Below are positions 11,641 to 22,680 of a stretch of DNA of 64,000 nucleotides, one piece after another. This DNA comes from Diphasiastrum complanatum (taxonomy: Eukaryota; Streptophyta; Lycopodiopsida; Lycopodiales; Lycopodiaceae). The notes beneath the pieces were generated by a model, which saw only the letters and a list, made by a program, of their open reading frames with translations, was not told the DNA's origin and did no database searches. Both the position numbers and the translations under genes were made by a program. Position 1 is the first letter of the stretch; each line of letters opens with the position of its first letter. The DNA is taken from NCBI GenBank assembly GCA_029204225.1, contig CM055099.1:59687510-59751509 (forward strand), in the 5' to 3' direction.

Positions 11641-12126
11641 TATGGTTGTTAGTGATGACGACGCTGATGCGTCATGCAGGTTGGGAGTCTAGGAATGCAT
11701 GCAAGAAAAGAGAAGGACATGAATCTTTGGCTATCTATGACTTGCATATAAAGGTGCAAAGAAAAAGAGCGATTTACTACTTTCATGTGTAAGTGCACCT
11801 AATAGTTCTAGATTTGAGTTTTATTACAATGTGTGATCTACCCATGCGTCATGAGTTGGTGTATTGTGGTAAAGCTGGGTCATTGACCAAGGTTAGATTC
11901 TTTGATCTTATAAGTTGATAATGCCAAAAAACATTATAATCTTTTTATGTAACTTGAAGTGGTGTAGCCATCCACCAAGCACGCACTTGCAAGTGGGGTT
12001 GTTGGTCCCGGCACGCCCATGATGGGACACGTGGCGTCACTGGCCCGAGCCATCTTAGTGCCCATCAAAAATTTTCTCAAGCACATAAAATGGGATAATA
12101 TCTCAAGCTGCCTAAACTCCACATCG

Positions 12127-12178
<52 letters not shown>

Positions 12179-12340
12179 CGCGCCCCCACGGGCACAAAGT
12201 TTTATGACAAAAAGAATTAAAACGTGTGGTTAGGAATGAACCGGGCACTGGCTGGGCCCAACCAGTGCCCAACCTAATGCCTGGCTTTAGGACATGCAGC
12301 TTTCTATAGTTTGACAGCACAAGGTAGTCTGAGTCTTATT
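11641..12340. other. Intergenic DNA with a GT microsatellite
   Basis: No gene found. A (GT)n run occupies about 12130-12177 (roughly 23 units). Valine/cysteine-rich and histidine/threonine-rich ORFs across it are artefacts. A G-box (CACGTG) is at 12028-12033. Confidence 0.6.
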
Positions 12341-12352
12341 CGTTGGATTTTT

Positions 12353-12378
12353 GCCACGTGGCGCACATTTCACGTGGG
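12353..12378. promoter_or_regulatory. Paired G-boxes upstream of cryptochrome gene
   Basis: A perfect palindromic G-box GCCACGTGGC at 12353-12362 is followed by a second CACGTG at 12371-12376. A third core lies at 12028-12033. In plants, bZIP (HY5 class) and bHLH (PIF class) light-signalling factors bind such sites. Their position about 1.15 kb before the cryptochrome start codon fits a light-regulated promoter, but binding is inferred. Confidence 0.5.
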
Positions 12379-12825
12379 CTGTTTCGAGGGACTAGCGTGG
12401 CAAAATCGTAACGCTTATGGTGAGATCCAACGGTGACGAGCTTTAAGTTTTATCGGGCCGATAAGAAATTCCTGCTCCATCCATCGTACTGCTTCCTTTT
12501 CCGATTCTGGATCCGAAATTTATGGTGATGATAAAACGAGCAGAGCTGTTTTTGGGCCTGTTTTTGGTTGGCTATGGCGGATGCTCCCATTATTATTGTG
12601 AATAGTCGACTACGTCTCTCTCACTCTCAGTCTGTGCAGTGCTGTGCGGTGCAGAGGTAGGCTCAAGCATATGGTACTGCTGCAAACAAAGAAGATGATC
12701 GTACAACGTAAATTGAAACGTTTAACGTATCAGCGTAAGGTTTTCCCTGGGTAAGGAATCGTGATCATTGTGAATTGATAAGATCCGAAACTAGCTGGTA
12801 GATAGATAGTGGTATATTCGTGTTT

Positions 12826-13098
12826 TATCTTATCTTTGAGAGTAGCTGTGGAAGAGAGGCTGTATTATCTGAAGGAGGTTTTCGTATCGGGCAAGATAGA
12901 GGAGCTCCTGGTAGATTATATGAATCCGAATTGTCTCTGCAATTTATCTGATCTTTGAGAGTATCTGAGGAGGAAAGTCTGTATTATCTGAAGGAGGTGT
13001 TCCTATCGGGCAAGATAGTGGAGCGCCTGATAATTGATATGAATATTCTGCAATTTATCTGATCTTTGTATTATTTAAAGGAGGTGTTTGGTTCTTGA
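12826..13098 (+). repeat. Tandem repeat in cryptochrome leader (2.4 copies)
   Basis: Copy A 12826-12943 (118 bp), copy B 12944-13055 (112 bp) and partial copy C 13056-13098. All share TATCTKATCTTTG, and A and B share CTGTATTATCTGAAGGAGGT and TATCGGGCAAGATAG. The repeat lies between the G-boxes and the start codon, in the probable 5' UTR or a leader intron. Confidence 0.85.
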
Positions 13099-13510
13099 AT
13101 AGATGCCTTGATGATACTTCGTATCATAAAGCGTTGCTTTCTGTCTAGCTTTGTCGATAATGTAAATATTTCTTTGTGGACTGCTCTGAGCATGCTCGTT
13201 TCTTTAACGCTGTGTTCCCTAGATGCGTATGTACTAGTCTGAGAAAAGGCTTTGCTGAAATAATTCAGTTAGCAGTTGCAATGGAAAAACAACATTTTGG
13301 CCTGAATCAGCTTGTCATGTCAATCTTGAAGAATCCGTTTGCGCACTTATTATAGGCATACGGACCTCTTCAACTCTTATGCTCCTTTTTCATGTCGTCT
13401 AACATCGATATGTTCCTTTTCATCTCAGTCTAGAACGAAAGATCGATTATCACACAATGACACGACACAGTACAGCTTAAGAGACAATAACAATATCTTT
13501 ACTATCGATA

Positions 13511-16500
13511 ATGTCAGCTTCGCCTACCGTGGTATGGCTTAGGAGGGACCTGAGGGTTGAGGATAATCCTGCACTCGTGGCAGCCGCCAGAGCAGGTCCT
13601 GTGGTTCCCGTCTACATCTGGTGTCCGAATGAAGAAGGCCAGTTTCATCCTGGTCGAGTTTCGCGGTGGTGGTTGAAGCAGAGTCTAATCCATCTTGGCT
13701 CCTCACTGAGAAGTCTAGGTTCTTCCTTGATTCTGAGGAAGGCTAACGATACTTTAGAGGTTCTTCAAGAAATCGTCCAAGCAACTGGCGCGAAAAGTGT
13801 TTTCTATAACCATTTATATGGTCAGTACTGTTTGCTGCAAAATTTTCCTCATAGAACCACGTTGACTCATTTTGCACATAGGTATTTGTCGCACAAGTTT
13901 ATTACGTACATTCAGAACTTATTTCTCTTTTCTTTACTGCGAGTTGTCTCAAGTTAAAAAAAGGAAAAAAAAATTAGATTCCCTTTACGCTGCGGCCACA
14001 GTGCCACTCATTAGTTAGCAGTGACCCTTGAATTTTTCTAGATGAAGGTTTTCTTAGATTTTGGTTTCATTATTCTCTTGAAAGAGCATAACCTGTTTGC
14101 GGTTGAAGACAACTCTTTGTTTTAGTACGCTATGTTCGCTAGTTGATCGCAGATCGGTTGGTTTATTTCAGATTGTTGATCTAAATTCTATACATATGGT
14201 CATGTTTCACAGATCCGGTATCATTAGTACGGGATCATCGAGTCAAGCAAGGGCTTTATCAACATGGAATCTCTGTCCGCACATTCAACGGAGACCTGCT
14301 GTACGAGCCATGGGAGATCTGCAACGATGCACAGCAAACTTTTACAAGCTTTGAAGATTACTGGAGCAAGTGTATGAGTATGCCTTTCGAACCCGAGGCT
14401 CCACTGCTACCTCCAAGACGTTTAATCTCCGTTTCAAGTGAGTTTCTTCTCTTTGAAGTTTGCCCAAACTAGACCGAAAGATTGAAGTCAATGCTGTAAG
14501 AATTTTGCTTTGAATCTGCTCTCGTGTGTTGTGCTGTGTTGGTGTACAGAGATTGGGGCGGGCTTGCCCGCCCAGGTACAATTCCCCAGCCACGCCCGGC
14601 GTGATACCCCAGTGGGTGTAAGGCTTCTTTAACATAAAAAAAAAAAACGACACTTGGCAGTTAATATTTGTAACCTTTTAACCCTGCGTAGCTAGTACTA
14701 AGAGCTTTTCTTTTTTGGCAGTGTTGGAACTTGGGAGAAAGGGAAGAAATTGGCTAAAATTCTTAAACTCCCTTGTAGAGTAGATTTAAAAACTGTCTCT
14801 ATTTTGTGCTACCTTAAAAAGCGTGAGCACTTCCTAAAAAGTCCGATACCACCCAGAAGATGCGTGAGCAGTGAGCACCCAAAGACTCGCACCAAGGTCC
14901 AAGACACAGCATTTGCTTCAGTATCTCTTTCAGTGGCAATTGCTAGTTACACCTACTATCTCGCTTAAGGCTGGATCGACATGACTATTTCCATGCTCAC
15001 CACCTGCCCCCTCACCCGTGCACTGCATCACCCTGCGTCATCTTTCCACCTGAGAGACGCGTTCTCTCCCTGATTTCTGAAAAACTTGCAAACCCTCTCT
15101 CGCCGTTCAGCAATCCGTGCTGTTGAGAAACGTCACTCTGTCCGGGTAAGGGGGGGAAACATGGAAAAGTGCTCTAAGACCAGGCCCATGGCCAGTGACT
15201 CTATCCATCCATGGGAAGGTTCTGCCCCCTTGAAAAGGATCAAAAGCCTGCTCTAGCGAAGATTGGCTTCAGACGGCCTTTCTACCCACCCTCTCAATGC
15301 CGTCAACTCCTGAAATGTGAACTGCTGCCAGTCTGTGTTTCCTGTCCATGGGGATGTGCTCTAACCCCACCTCCCCCCTTCTAAGAGAGCCTTTCCATGT
15401 TCACCCCCGCACCCGCGCAGAGTGGCGCAAGGCAACAGCACGGGTTGCTCAACGGGTGAGAGGGTTTGCAAGTTTTCCAGAAATCAGCTCTTGGACACCC
15501 ATTCTCTCAGGTGGAAAGATGAGGTAGGGTGACGCACAGCGCCGGTGAGGGGGCGAGCATGGAAAGGGCCTCTAAGGGGGGCCACCAGTTAAGGCTTGCA
15601 GAAGTAGCAGCTCAGATACAATGTTGAAAGAAACAAGAGCAGCTTTGATACCACCCTAGGAAAGTGGGTCCACTAGCAGAGGATTCTAATACCGCCTGGA
15701 TATTCCAAGCCAGTTGCCAAATGCATGCGTACCCCAGCAATCGGTACTAGGGTACACCAACACGTTCTCTAACATCTCATTAAGTATAGTCCATTCTATC
15801 TGCTCCATTTGTTTATGGGACAAATGAGGCTTTTTATCCTCCACATGGCAGGTGTGTTGCTACACCTCCAACATTATGCATGTGACATGCACCTGATGAC
15901 ACTTTAAAATTGCAATGTATATTCTGTACTATACAGACTGTCAAAGACCTTTTTGCTTGGACCTAAATTTAATGATTACGAAGCCATGTGAATTAAACTT
16001 AAGTAATTATATTTTCAGTGTATGTTTGAATATCATACTAGCCTTAAAATCGGCATCTTTTTTTGGCTTAAACGTTGGTACATTTTCCATGGCTCATCTG
16101 CATTATCCTGCTAGTTGTGTCTCTCATTAATTTACCATGTCTCTGTTCTGAATGCAAACATGTTGTTTTATACTATCATAACATAAACAGCAACAGCAAT
16201 CAATTAAGATCATTCAGCTTTATAAAAAAAATGGACTCCTTACACTTGCTTGAAGAAGTGTGCTCTGAAAAGATAACTTAAGAGTAGTCTATATCTTTCT
16301 CATTACCTCTATGTGGTCCTGGATTTCTAGCAAAGCATGATTGTATATGAACTTGCAGTTGCATATGTTGTGACATGCATATGTGCACTTAAATTTTTGG
16401 TACATTGTTTTGCTATCATCCTTTATGAAAATGGCACTAAATTGTATGCCAACCATCCTATGTTGTGTGCTACAAATGTCTGTATTTCCAGGTTCTGCTG

Positions 16501-19449
16501 TCTAGACAGACATTTCAAATATCATTGACTTTGTTGCACCCATGCTGGTATAAGGACTAGTAGAAATTTAATTAGCATGTTGAAAGTTGTAGATCAATGA
16601 CTTTTAATATGCTTGAAGTTTTTCCCAGGTCCGGATGCTTTATCACAGATGTCAGTAGAATATTTTTCAGGCTAGCCTAATAAAATACCCACCGTACTAG
16701 AATCAGCCTGATAAGGATTACAGGAAGAAAACTACAGATTTTAGATTTATAACTACAACACGTGAATTTCCAAGACACCTACCATTTTGAGATTACATAA
16801 TTGAAATGTTAATCAGAGCAATTGGCTATCACGAGCTCTGCAGATTTGTTGAGAGCAAAGGTAGTTGCAGAATCTAGTCTCTAGATAGTCCGATACATCC
16901 CACTGCTCTTTTTTATCTATGTATGGGAATCAACTATGTCGTACTAATATCTTGGTTGAATATATTGTGGAGTCTGTCAGATAAATATGAGCAGACACCA
17001 CGGTTCATGCCAACTGTGGTGTGTCCTCTCACTGAAATTATTCATGTGATGCGGAGAAAAATTATGCCAGGTTCATAAATGAGATTTCGTATGGTATTTC
17101 CTTTATGGCCTGGTTATGGCAACTTTGCTGATGCTATGGTAACTATCTAAATTGTTTTCCTTTTTTCTTTCCTGGATCATATACACATGCTCTTCTCTGG
17201 TTCTTTTATCAATCTCCAAGTGATCATCATTCTTTGATTCACTATCAACTTTTCTATAGTAACTATTTAATCTTTAACTTGTCTATACTAATTATTAAAT
17301 CGTATGTTTCCCTTTTGGATTACCTAGATGACAAACCTTTGGTCTCCATTGGTTCTTCCAATAGTTCCAAAGCTATTTTTATGCTTTCAACTCCTGGAAT
17401 TAGAACAGATGTTTAAATGTATAGACATGAAACAGTCAGCACATGTCCATTCTGGTCACAGGCGAAACACCAACCTTGTCGATTGAGGAGTTAGGACTTG
17501 AAGACACTTTGGAGAAGAGCAGTAATGCCCTTCTTGCCCGGGCCTGGACCCCTGGTTGGAGTCATGCTGACCAAGCTTTAGAAAGATTCCTCTCAGGCCC
17601 CTTGGCTGAGTATGCTGCAAGTAGGGAGAAGGCTGACAGTACAACGACTTCGATGTTATCACCTCATCTGCATTTCGGAGAGTTAAGTGTCCGAAAAATA
17701 TTTCATGGCGTCAGAATGAAACAAGTCTTGTGGGTTAAAGAGGATAAGGTGCTAGCTAATCAAAGTGCAAACCTGTTCCTCAGAGCTATCGGTCTACGAG
17801 AATATTCACGATATTTGTGTTTCAATTTTCCATTTACACATGAGCGCTCCCTTTTGGCAAATTTGAAGTCTTTTCCATGGCGAATAGATGAAGGTTATTT
17901 CAAGGCTTGGCGACAAGGTCGCACAGGCTACCCACTGGTAGATGCTGGGATGCGTGAACTTTGGGCGACTGGATGGCTACATGATCGGATACGTGTAGTA
18001 GTTTCCAGTTTTTGTGTCAAGTTTCTTCAGCTTCCATGGCGCTGGGGCATGAAATATTTTTGGGACACACTTTTGGATGCAGATTTGGAGAGTGATATAC
18101 TTGGATGGCAATACATTTCAGGCAGTCTGCCTGATGGCTATGAACTAGATCGGATGGAGAATCCTCAGGTATGTTTCTGATTTGGCAGTTCTTTTACTTA
18201 AACCATATTGAGCATGCAGCTGGTAGAATCATTATACTGGAGATTCTTTCTTTTCTTTTTGTTGTTTCTGTGACATTGCCTGATGGTTTCTGGGACAAAG
18301 CAGATTGAAGGATACAAATTGGATCCAGAAGGAGAGTACGTGAGAAAGTGGCTTCCAGAGCTATCTAGACTGCCAACAGACTGGATCCATCATCCATGGG
18401 ATGCCCCACCAAGTGTACTACTGGCTGCTGGGGTTGAGCTTGGATGCAATTATCCTAGACCAATTGTTGAAATTGCAGCAGCTCGAGAGCGCCTTCAACA
18501 AGCCCTTGCTGAGATGTGGAGACGTGAGGAAGCCTTGAAGACTTCTACAGAAAATGGGTTGCAGGAAGATTCATGTGACAATATTAATGTCCCTTCAATG
18601 AATCATAGATTGTTTCAAAATGTCCATGAAGGTCCAAATGATGAGAGGAATAGAGAAATCTCTTCGGGTAGCTCTCGACGAGATCAACTGGTCCCAATAA
18701 TCTGTCGTAACAGTCCCGTACAGCCTATGGCCACCGATTTAGTTTCCACAGCAGCTGCTGCAGAGCAAGAACAGGGACCTCCCCTTCTTTCATCACAAGG
18801 GCCAGAGCACTCGCCTTCCCATCTGCCAGAAGTTTCTAGACAAGATATTGCACCACCACCTTTAGCACAAGTTGATAACTCAACGGCTGAATCTTCATCT
18901 TCAAACCCTCTAGGAGCAAATGACAAGAATCATGCTGGGACTGCTCCAATCTGGTCTCAGCAAGTATTGCAATCTCAGCAAGAAGAAGCTCGATTATCCT
19001 TTTTGACCGATATAAATTGCGGAGTTTCTTACAGAAGACAGCTTCAATCTTCACGGACGGTCCATAGTTCCATGTCTATCCACAAGGTGAAGTATGTCCA
19101 ACTAAATTTTGAGTGAGAATTCACAATTCTGATCTGGAAAACTACTGCTTCGCTGGATTTTCTTGAAATTTATTGTGAGTTTACCCTCTTGAATGAAAGT
19201 TGCGTCATCCTTCCCAGTAACTTTAGTTTGCTGTTCCCAAGTATTAGACCTTGTCTGAACATCTGTTTAAAGTTAATGTTCCTTTGTTCAGTTCAGAGAG
19301 CATGAAGGGTGTTTCGTATCCGACATATATTTTGGTTGTTATAGTTTACTTTAGCATCTCTACATGTGCAGGGAGAAAAGAAGGGCAGTGAATCAGGGAG
19401 GCACAAGTACCTCAGACCAACAAAGCGGCAAGCTGTTGTTGATAACTAA
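13511..19449 (+). CDS. CRY: Cryptochrome, blue-light photoreceptor (plant CRY1/CRY2 type)
   Basis: Flavoprotein blue-light receptor acting in nucleus and cytosol. Five coding exons by conserved protein and GT-AG sites: 13511-13820, 14213-14437, 17462-18168, 18304-19086, 19372-19449, giving 700 codons. The photolyase-like region opens with TVVWLRRDLRVEDNPAL and has the FAD loop TTSMLSPHLHFGE (about 240-252). The electron-transfer Trp triad is at 318, 371 and 394, and the flavin-facing Asp at about 390 (SDILGWQY). The C-terminal extension keeps the plant DAS signature: DQLVP (about 541), STAES (about 607), then GTAPIWSQQ. All key residues are intact and no stop or frameshift is seen. Exon 4 could read through its donor for ten more codons to a stop at 19116, an alternative end. 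CRY1 versus CRY2 subtype needs a phylogeny. G-boxes lie upstream. Confidence 0.95.
14438..17461 (+). other. Cryptochrome intron 2 (3,024 bp)
   Basis: Bounded by AA|GTGAGT and CACAG|GC, joining the reading frame in phase 1. The other introns are 392, 135 and 285 bp. It contains a GC-rich perfect hairpin (GGGCGGGC, 2-nt loop, at 14556-14573), an A12-14 run near 14636 and the foldback element at 14988-15565. The rest (15600-17460) shows nothing recognisable. Confidence 0.88.
14988..15565. mobile_element. Foldback / MITE-like inverted-repeat element
   Basis: The left arm 14988-15124 is the reverse complement of the right arm 15434-15565 at roughly 80 percent identity. Shared blocks include TTTCCATGCTC, CATCTTTCCACCTGAGAGA, AAACTTGCAAACCCTCTC and CGTGCTGTT. 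A second inner pair, 15150-15178 against 15379-15407 (AACATGGAAA and its complement), extends the pairing. The loop is about 200 bp and has no ORF. Such structure is typical of a non-autonomous foldback or MITE insertion. No target duplication was identified. Confidence 0.75.
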
Positions 19450-19527
19450 AAAAGCATGATGAAGGTGACCACATCCCCATGATATTTGTCACGGCCGCTT
19501 TAATTACTTGGGTGCTCCTAGAGATAT

Positions 19528-19910
19528 TTATCAAGCTTACTACCTAGTTGCATTGGAGTTATGATTGCTTGATTGCCTTCAAGAATGTCCTTGAATTCCA
19601 AGTCAGAGTGTAGCTTGGAGGTGATGATCTCATATTCCACTAAGTGTAAAAGCCCTATCACCTCTATTTGTTTGGGCTTGAAGCTGTCATATATGTATCA
19701 AGCTTAATACCTAGTCACGTTGGAGTTATGATTGCTTGATTGCCTTCAAGAAGGTCCTTGAATTTTCAAGTCAGAGCGTGGCTTGAAGGTGCTCACCTCA
19801 TATTTCACTTGAATTCTCAAGTCAGAGCGTGGCTTGAAGGTGATTATCTCATATTTCTCTATTTGTAAAAGCCTTACCACCTCTAGTTGTTTGAGCTTGA
19901 AGCTGTAAGA
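19528..19910. repeat. Tandem duplication just 3' of cryptochrome
   Basis: Copy A 19528-19695 and copy B 19696-19910 share TATCAAGCTTA, TTGATTGCCTTCAAGAA and GTTTGRGCTTGAAGCTGT. Copy B holds an extra internal duplication of about 60 bp (AAGTCAGAGCGTGGCTTGAA occurs twice). It starts about 80 bp past the stop codon, so it may lie in the 3' UTR. Confidence 0.82.
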
Positions 19911-21980
19911 CATGATCTGACATTGATTTTTCTAGGATGTTTAGTAGTGATATTTAATGTTGTATAAGGGTTTTTCCTTGAGTCTTTTAAGTCGATTTGA
20001 CTATATGGATCCGGCAGAGGTTTTAACGTTTTCATGTACAGGTTAAATTCTTTTTATCTATCTTGAGTTTTACAAGTGCATGAGATGAACATTGATATGA
20101 TGTATATTATGGCTACAAAATGGTTTAGACTGACGGTTTCCCACAGCCATGAATGGGCAGCAGTGCTCGTGAAAAGCGACAAATACAAAGAACCCAATTG
20201 TTGAAATTCATTTTAGATTTATAGGTTTTTTATATGTTCAAAATCAGTTGATTCTAGTTACAAATTATAAGGTTTTATTTTAACCTTTTACCGATTCCAT
20301 AGTTGTTTTGTGGGTTTCCAATAAGGTTAGTTTGAAACATTTTTACAAGCACTGATGGGCAGCCTGAAGGGAGCTGCCCATTCCATTACCTAAATGGCAG
20401 ATGATGCCTTTTCCATGGTCTTCAATCCCTTCACTCTAGGTCAATTTTCAATGCTACCTAGCTCTGTGGCCTTCATCTCATTCTTCAGCCAAGGATCCTC
20501 GTATCTTTTAGGACATTGGCTGTCACATTCTGGGCCACACATCCACTGTATGTGGGAGAATGCAGACCAGGTCCCAAGCGTTGGCCCTTAAAAGCATTGC
20601 CCAGGCATTTGGCCCCAGCATGCTGCCAACGCACCATGTGGCACGGGCAAGAGCAGCAAATGCCGCCAAACTTTTGGTGAGCCTCAAAGTATTCAATTTT
20701 TTGTCGCACCAAATTTTTTTTGCAGGTTTCGAAATGAATCTACGTGTAGGCATAGGCACCCGAGCACGATCAGGCAACAGGATTTTGTGGTTCAAAACTC
20801 TCGAGCACAAGCAGGCCCATGAGCACCAAATTTTCGGTGAGCCTCCAAATTCACACACGCACGTTTTGAAAGAAGATGTATTATTTTGTAAGTTCTGTGA
20901 CAACTGAAAATACTTATGGGATAAAGAAACATGTGTCAATCTCACAGGCTTGGGCAGAAACTTTGTTCAGGTTTCTGTTGATAAAAAATTAATTTTTTAA
21001 TTAAAAAATTAACGTGTGGCTGTGAGCTCTGGCCAAAACTGGTGGGCAGTGCCTGCAAGATGCACGGCCCCCCGGCCTCATGTCTTAGAAGCACATCACT
21101 GGTTTGGGCCCAGCGCGTGCTTAGCTACACTTGTTTTTTTTGGGTGCTTGGTCATAATTTTTTTTTGCCCCTTCTGGGAATATGTGAAAACTGATGCCTG
21201 AGATTGCATGGTCGTCAAATTCCAGGTCTAGGCAAATTTAGATGGGTCAAATTTTTTGCAGGCTCCGGGAAGCCCACCACATGGGGCAGAATGATTGGGC
21301 CGGGCCCAAATGCCTGCATTCGTGAGTGCGTGCGTTTGAGGCCCATTGTCGGGGTCCAAACAACCTTGTGCGCACAAGGCTTGACTAGGAGGAAGAGGAT
21401 AACTCGACGAAAGTATGTTGGAGCTTAAGTCGATACACGTGTCTTGGTACCATTGTCCAAGCAATACCCTCTATTCTGCACTTTCGCAAGGGGGTGGCCC
21501 AAAAGTTTTGAGGTGCGCCTAGCCTAAACCTTTAGTAACAAAGACAAACTATCAAGCTAAACAAAGGTAAACCAAGGTTACAATATCTTAAGTAGCTCAA
21601 CTTACCTATAGAATACTTAATAGTGAATATAAAGCAATGTGGAATATCAAACCAAACTAAAGTTAGGGGTTAGAACTTTCTAACCTGTAACCTCTACGAA
21701 CTAGTACAAATAGCTTAGGGTAAACCTAGAGTTGAATCCAGTAGCTTAAGATAAAGAATCTAGCCTAATGCAACTAGCCTAGGGTAAAGCCTAACTTGTG
21801 GAATAGTTATTTTCCTTCTTCACTAGGAACCCTCACCCTAATGAATCTTTTGCATCATTTACAATATTCTCTATAAAGGCTTCCCTATTGGAACAATGGC
21901 CAAGAATTGAGCTCTATGTTGAGCTAGGGTTTTTTTTGGGGAGGGGGGATGGCCCCATATGCTAAAACCCCTGATCTCAA
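19911..21980. other. Intergenic DNA, degraded repeats
   Basis: No supported gene. A hairpin with 9-bp arms (ATGGGCAGC / GCTGCCCAT) is at 20355-20381. Diverged short repeats recur at 20667-20700 and 20826-20852 (CAAAYTTTTSGGTGAGCCTC), and AATTTTTTGCAGG recurs near 20715 and 21248. A perfect 24-bp AT palindrome is at 20989-21012. The pattern suggests an old transposable element that I cannot classify. Confidence 0.5.
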
Positions 21981-22095
21981 CAATAAATTTCACCTCCTGA
22001 CCTAGTTTTGAGTCGGATGGTTTTTGTTGGTTAGTTTGGAAGGTAATTTACCATTGTTAATATACTCACGATTATCGTTATATTTCCCCCTACTT

Positions 22096-22208
22096 CATTA
22101 ACCTAGGTACCCAAGGGAGTTGGCTCAATTGGTTAGCTTGACATCCAAAGTTTCTTTGGTCTCAAGTTCGAGCCTTCCCTTGGAAACCAAGAAGCATTAA
22201 CCTAGGTA
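22096..22208 (+). mobile_element. 85-bp tRNA-derived retroposon (SINE-like) with 14-bp target duplication
   Basis: An 85-bp insert (22110-22194) is flanked by perfect 14-bp direct repeats CATTAACCTAGGTA at 22096-22109 and 22195-22208. Inside are an RNA polymerase III A box (TGGCTCAATTGG, 22121-22132) and a B box (AGTTCGAGCC, 22165-22174) at tRNA-like spacing. The ends can pair like an acceptor stem (CCAAGGGAG with TTCCCTTGG). It lacks a clear CCA or poly-A tail. It may be the head of a SINE, a minimal SINE, or a tRNA retropseudogene. No clean anticodon arm is visible, so it is not called as a tRNA gene. Confidence 0.75.
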
Positions 22209-22329
22209 GGACATAGCTAGCTATTGACCTAGTTGTAGCTAGATGTTGACCAAGAGGATTATAGTTGTACAAAATCTTAGGCTTTACTAAGATTAGTTGT
22301 AGCTATGTTAACCCTAGCTAGGTTTATAG

Positions 22330-22680
22330 AGTCCTAATTCGATTGAGCTACAGATTTCAATCTAGTTAATATGTCTCTAGTTCGCTATAGCAAGTTAGAA
22401 TTCAGCATAGTTGGCTAGTATTAGAGTAAGTATACTCTAGGCTTAAACATATTTCTTCGTGTGGATGTAGCCCATATTGGGTGAACCACGTATATATGTT
22501 TCATTCATGTATTGTGTTCTTCTATGTTTTATTTTCACATTCAATGATCCTATTCCTAACAAAACTAAGTCTCTCTCTCTCTCAAAACAATCCGACTCCA
22601 AAGATCGTCAACAATATGGTTGGCAACACTATTCCTTTGGCATTCTCCAATAATATGCCTAAAGTTTTTGATTTGTAGCT
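22330..22680 (+). mobile_element. Probable copia-type LTR remnant
   Basis: The stretch around 22440-22500 (CTTCGTGTGGATGTAGCCC then GGTGAACCACGTATATATG) has the form typical of the R-U5 part of plant copia LTRs. A leader-like CTCTCTCTCTC stretch follows, then a short ORF. The LTR start is not defined, and the tRNA-derived insertion lies upstream in related CTAG-rich DNA. Confidence 0.45.

Noticed and set aside
12019-12207. ORF with Val-Cys repeats and opposite-strand His-Thr repeats
   Set aside because: Produced by the GT microsatellite.
13339-13542. ORF overlapping the cryptochrome start in another frame, a possible upstream ORF
   Set aside because: It has no ATG at its start and shows no conserved features; it is chance reading of the leader.
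14636-14650. A-run near 14636 as the tail of a SINE starting near 14540
   Set aside because: The preceding DNA has a GC hairpin but no pol III A/B boxes, and no target duplication was found.
20523-20945. Overlapping 115-140-codon ORFs on both strands
   Set aside because: Both run over diverged short repeats and have no recognisable motifs; likely chance ORFs in an old element.
22110-22194. Functional tRNA gene
   Set aside because: A and B boxes are present but no proper anticodon arm or clean acceptor stem can be drawn, and the 14-bp direct repeats show it is an insertion.
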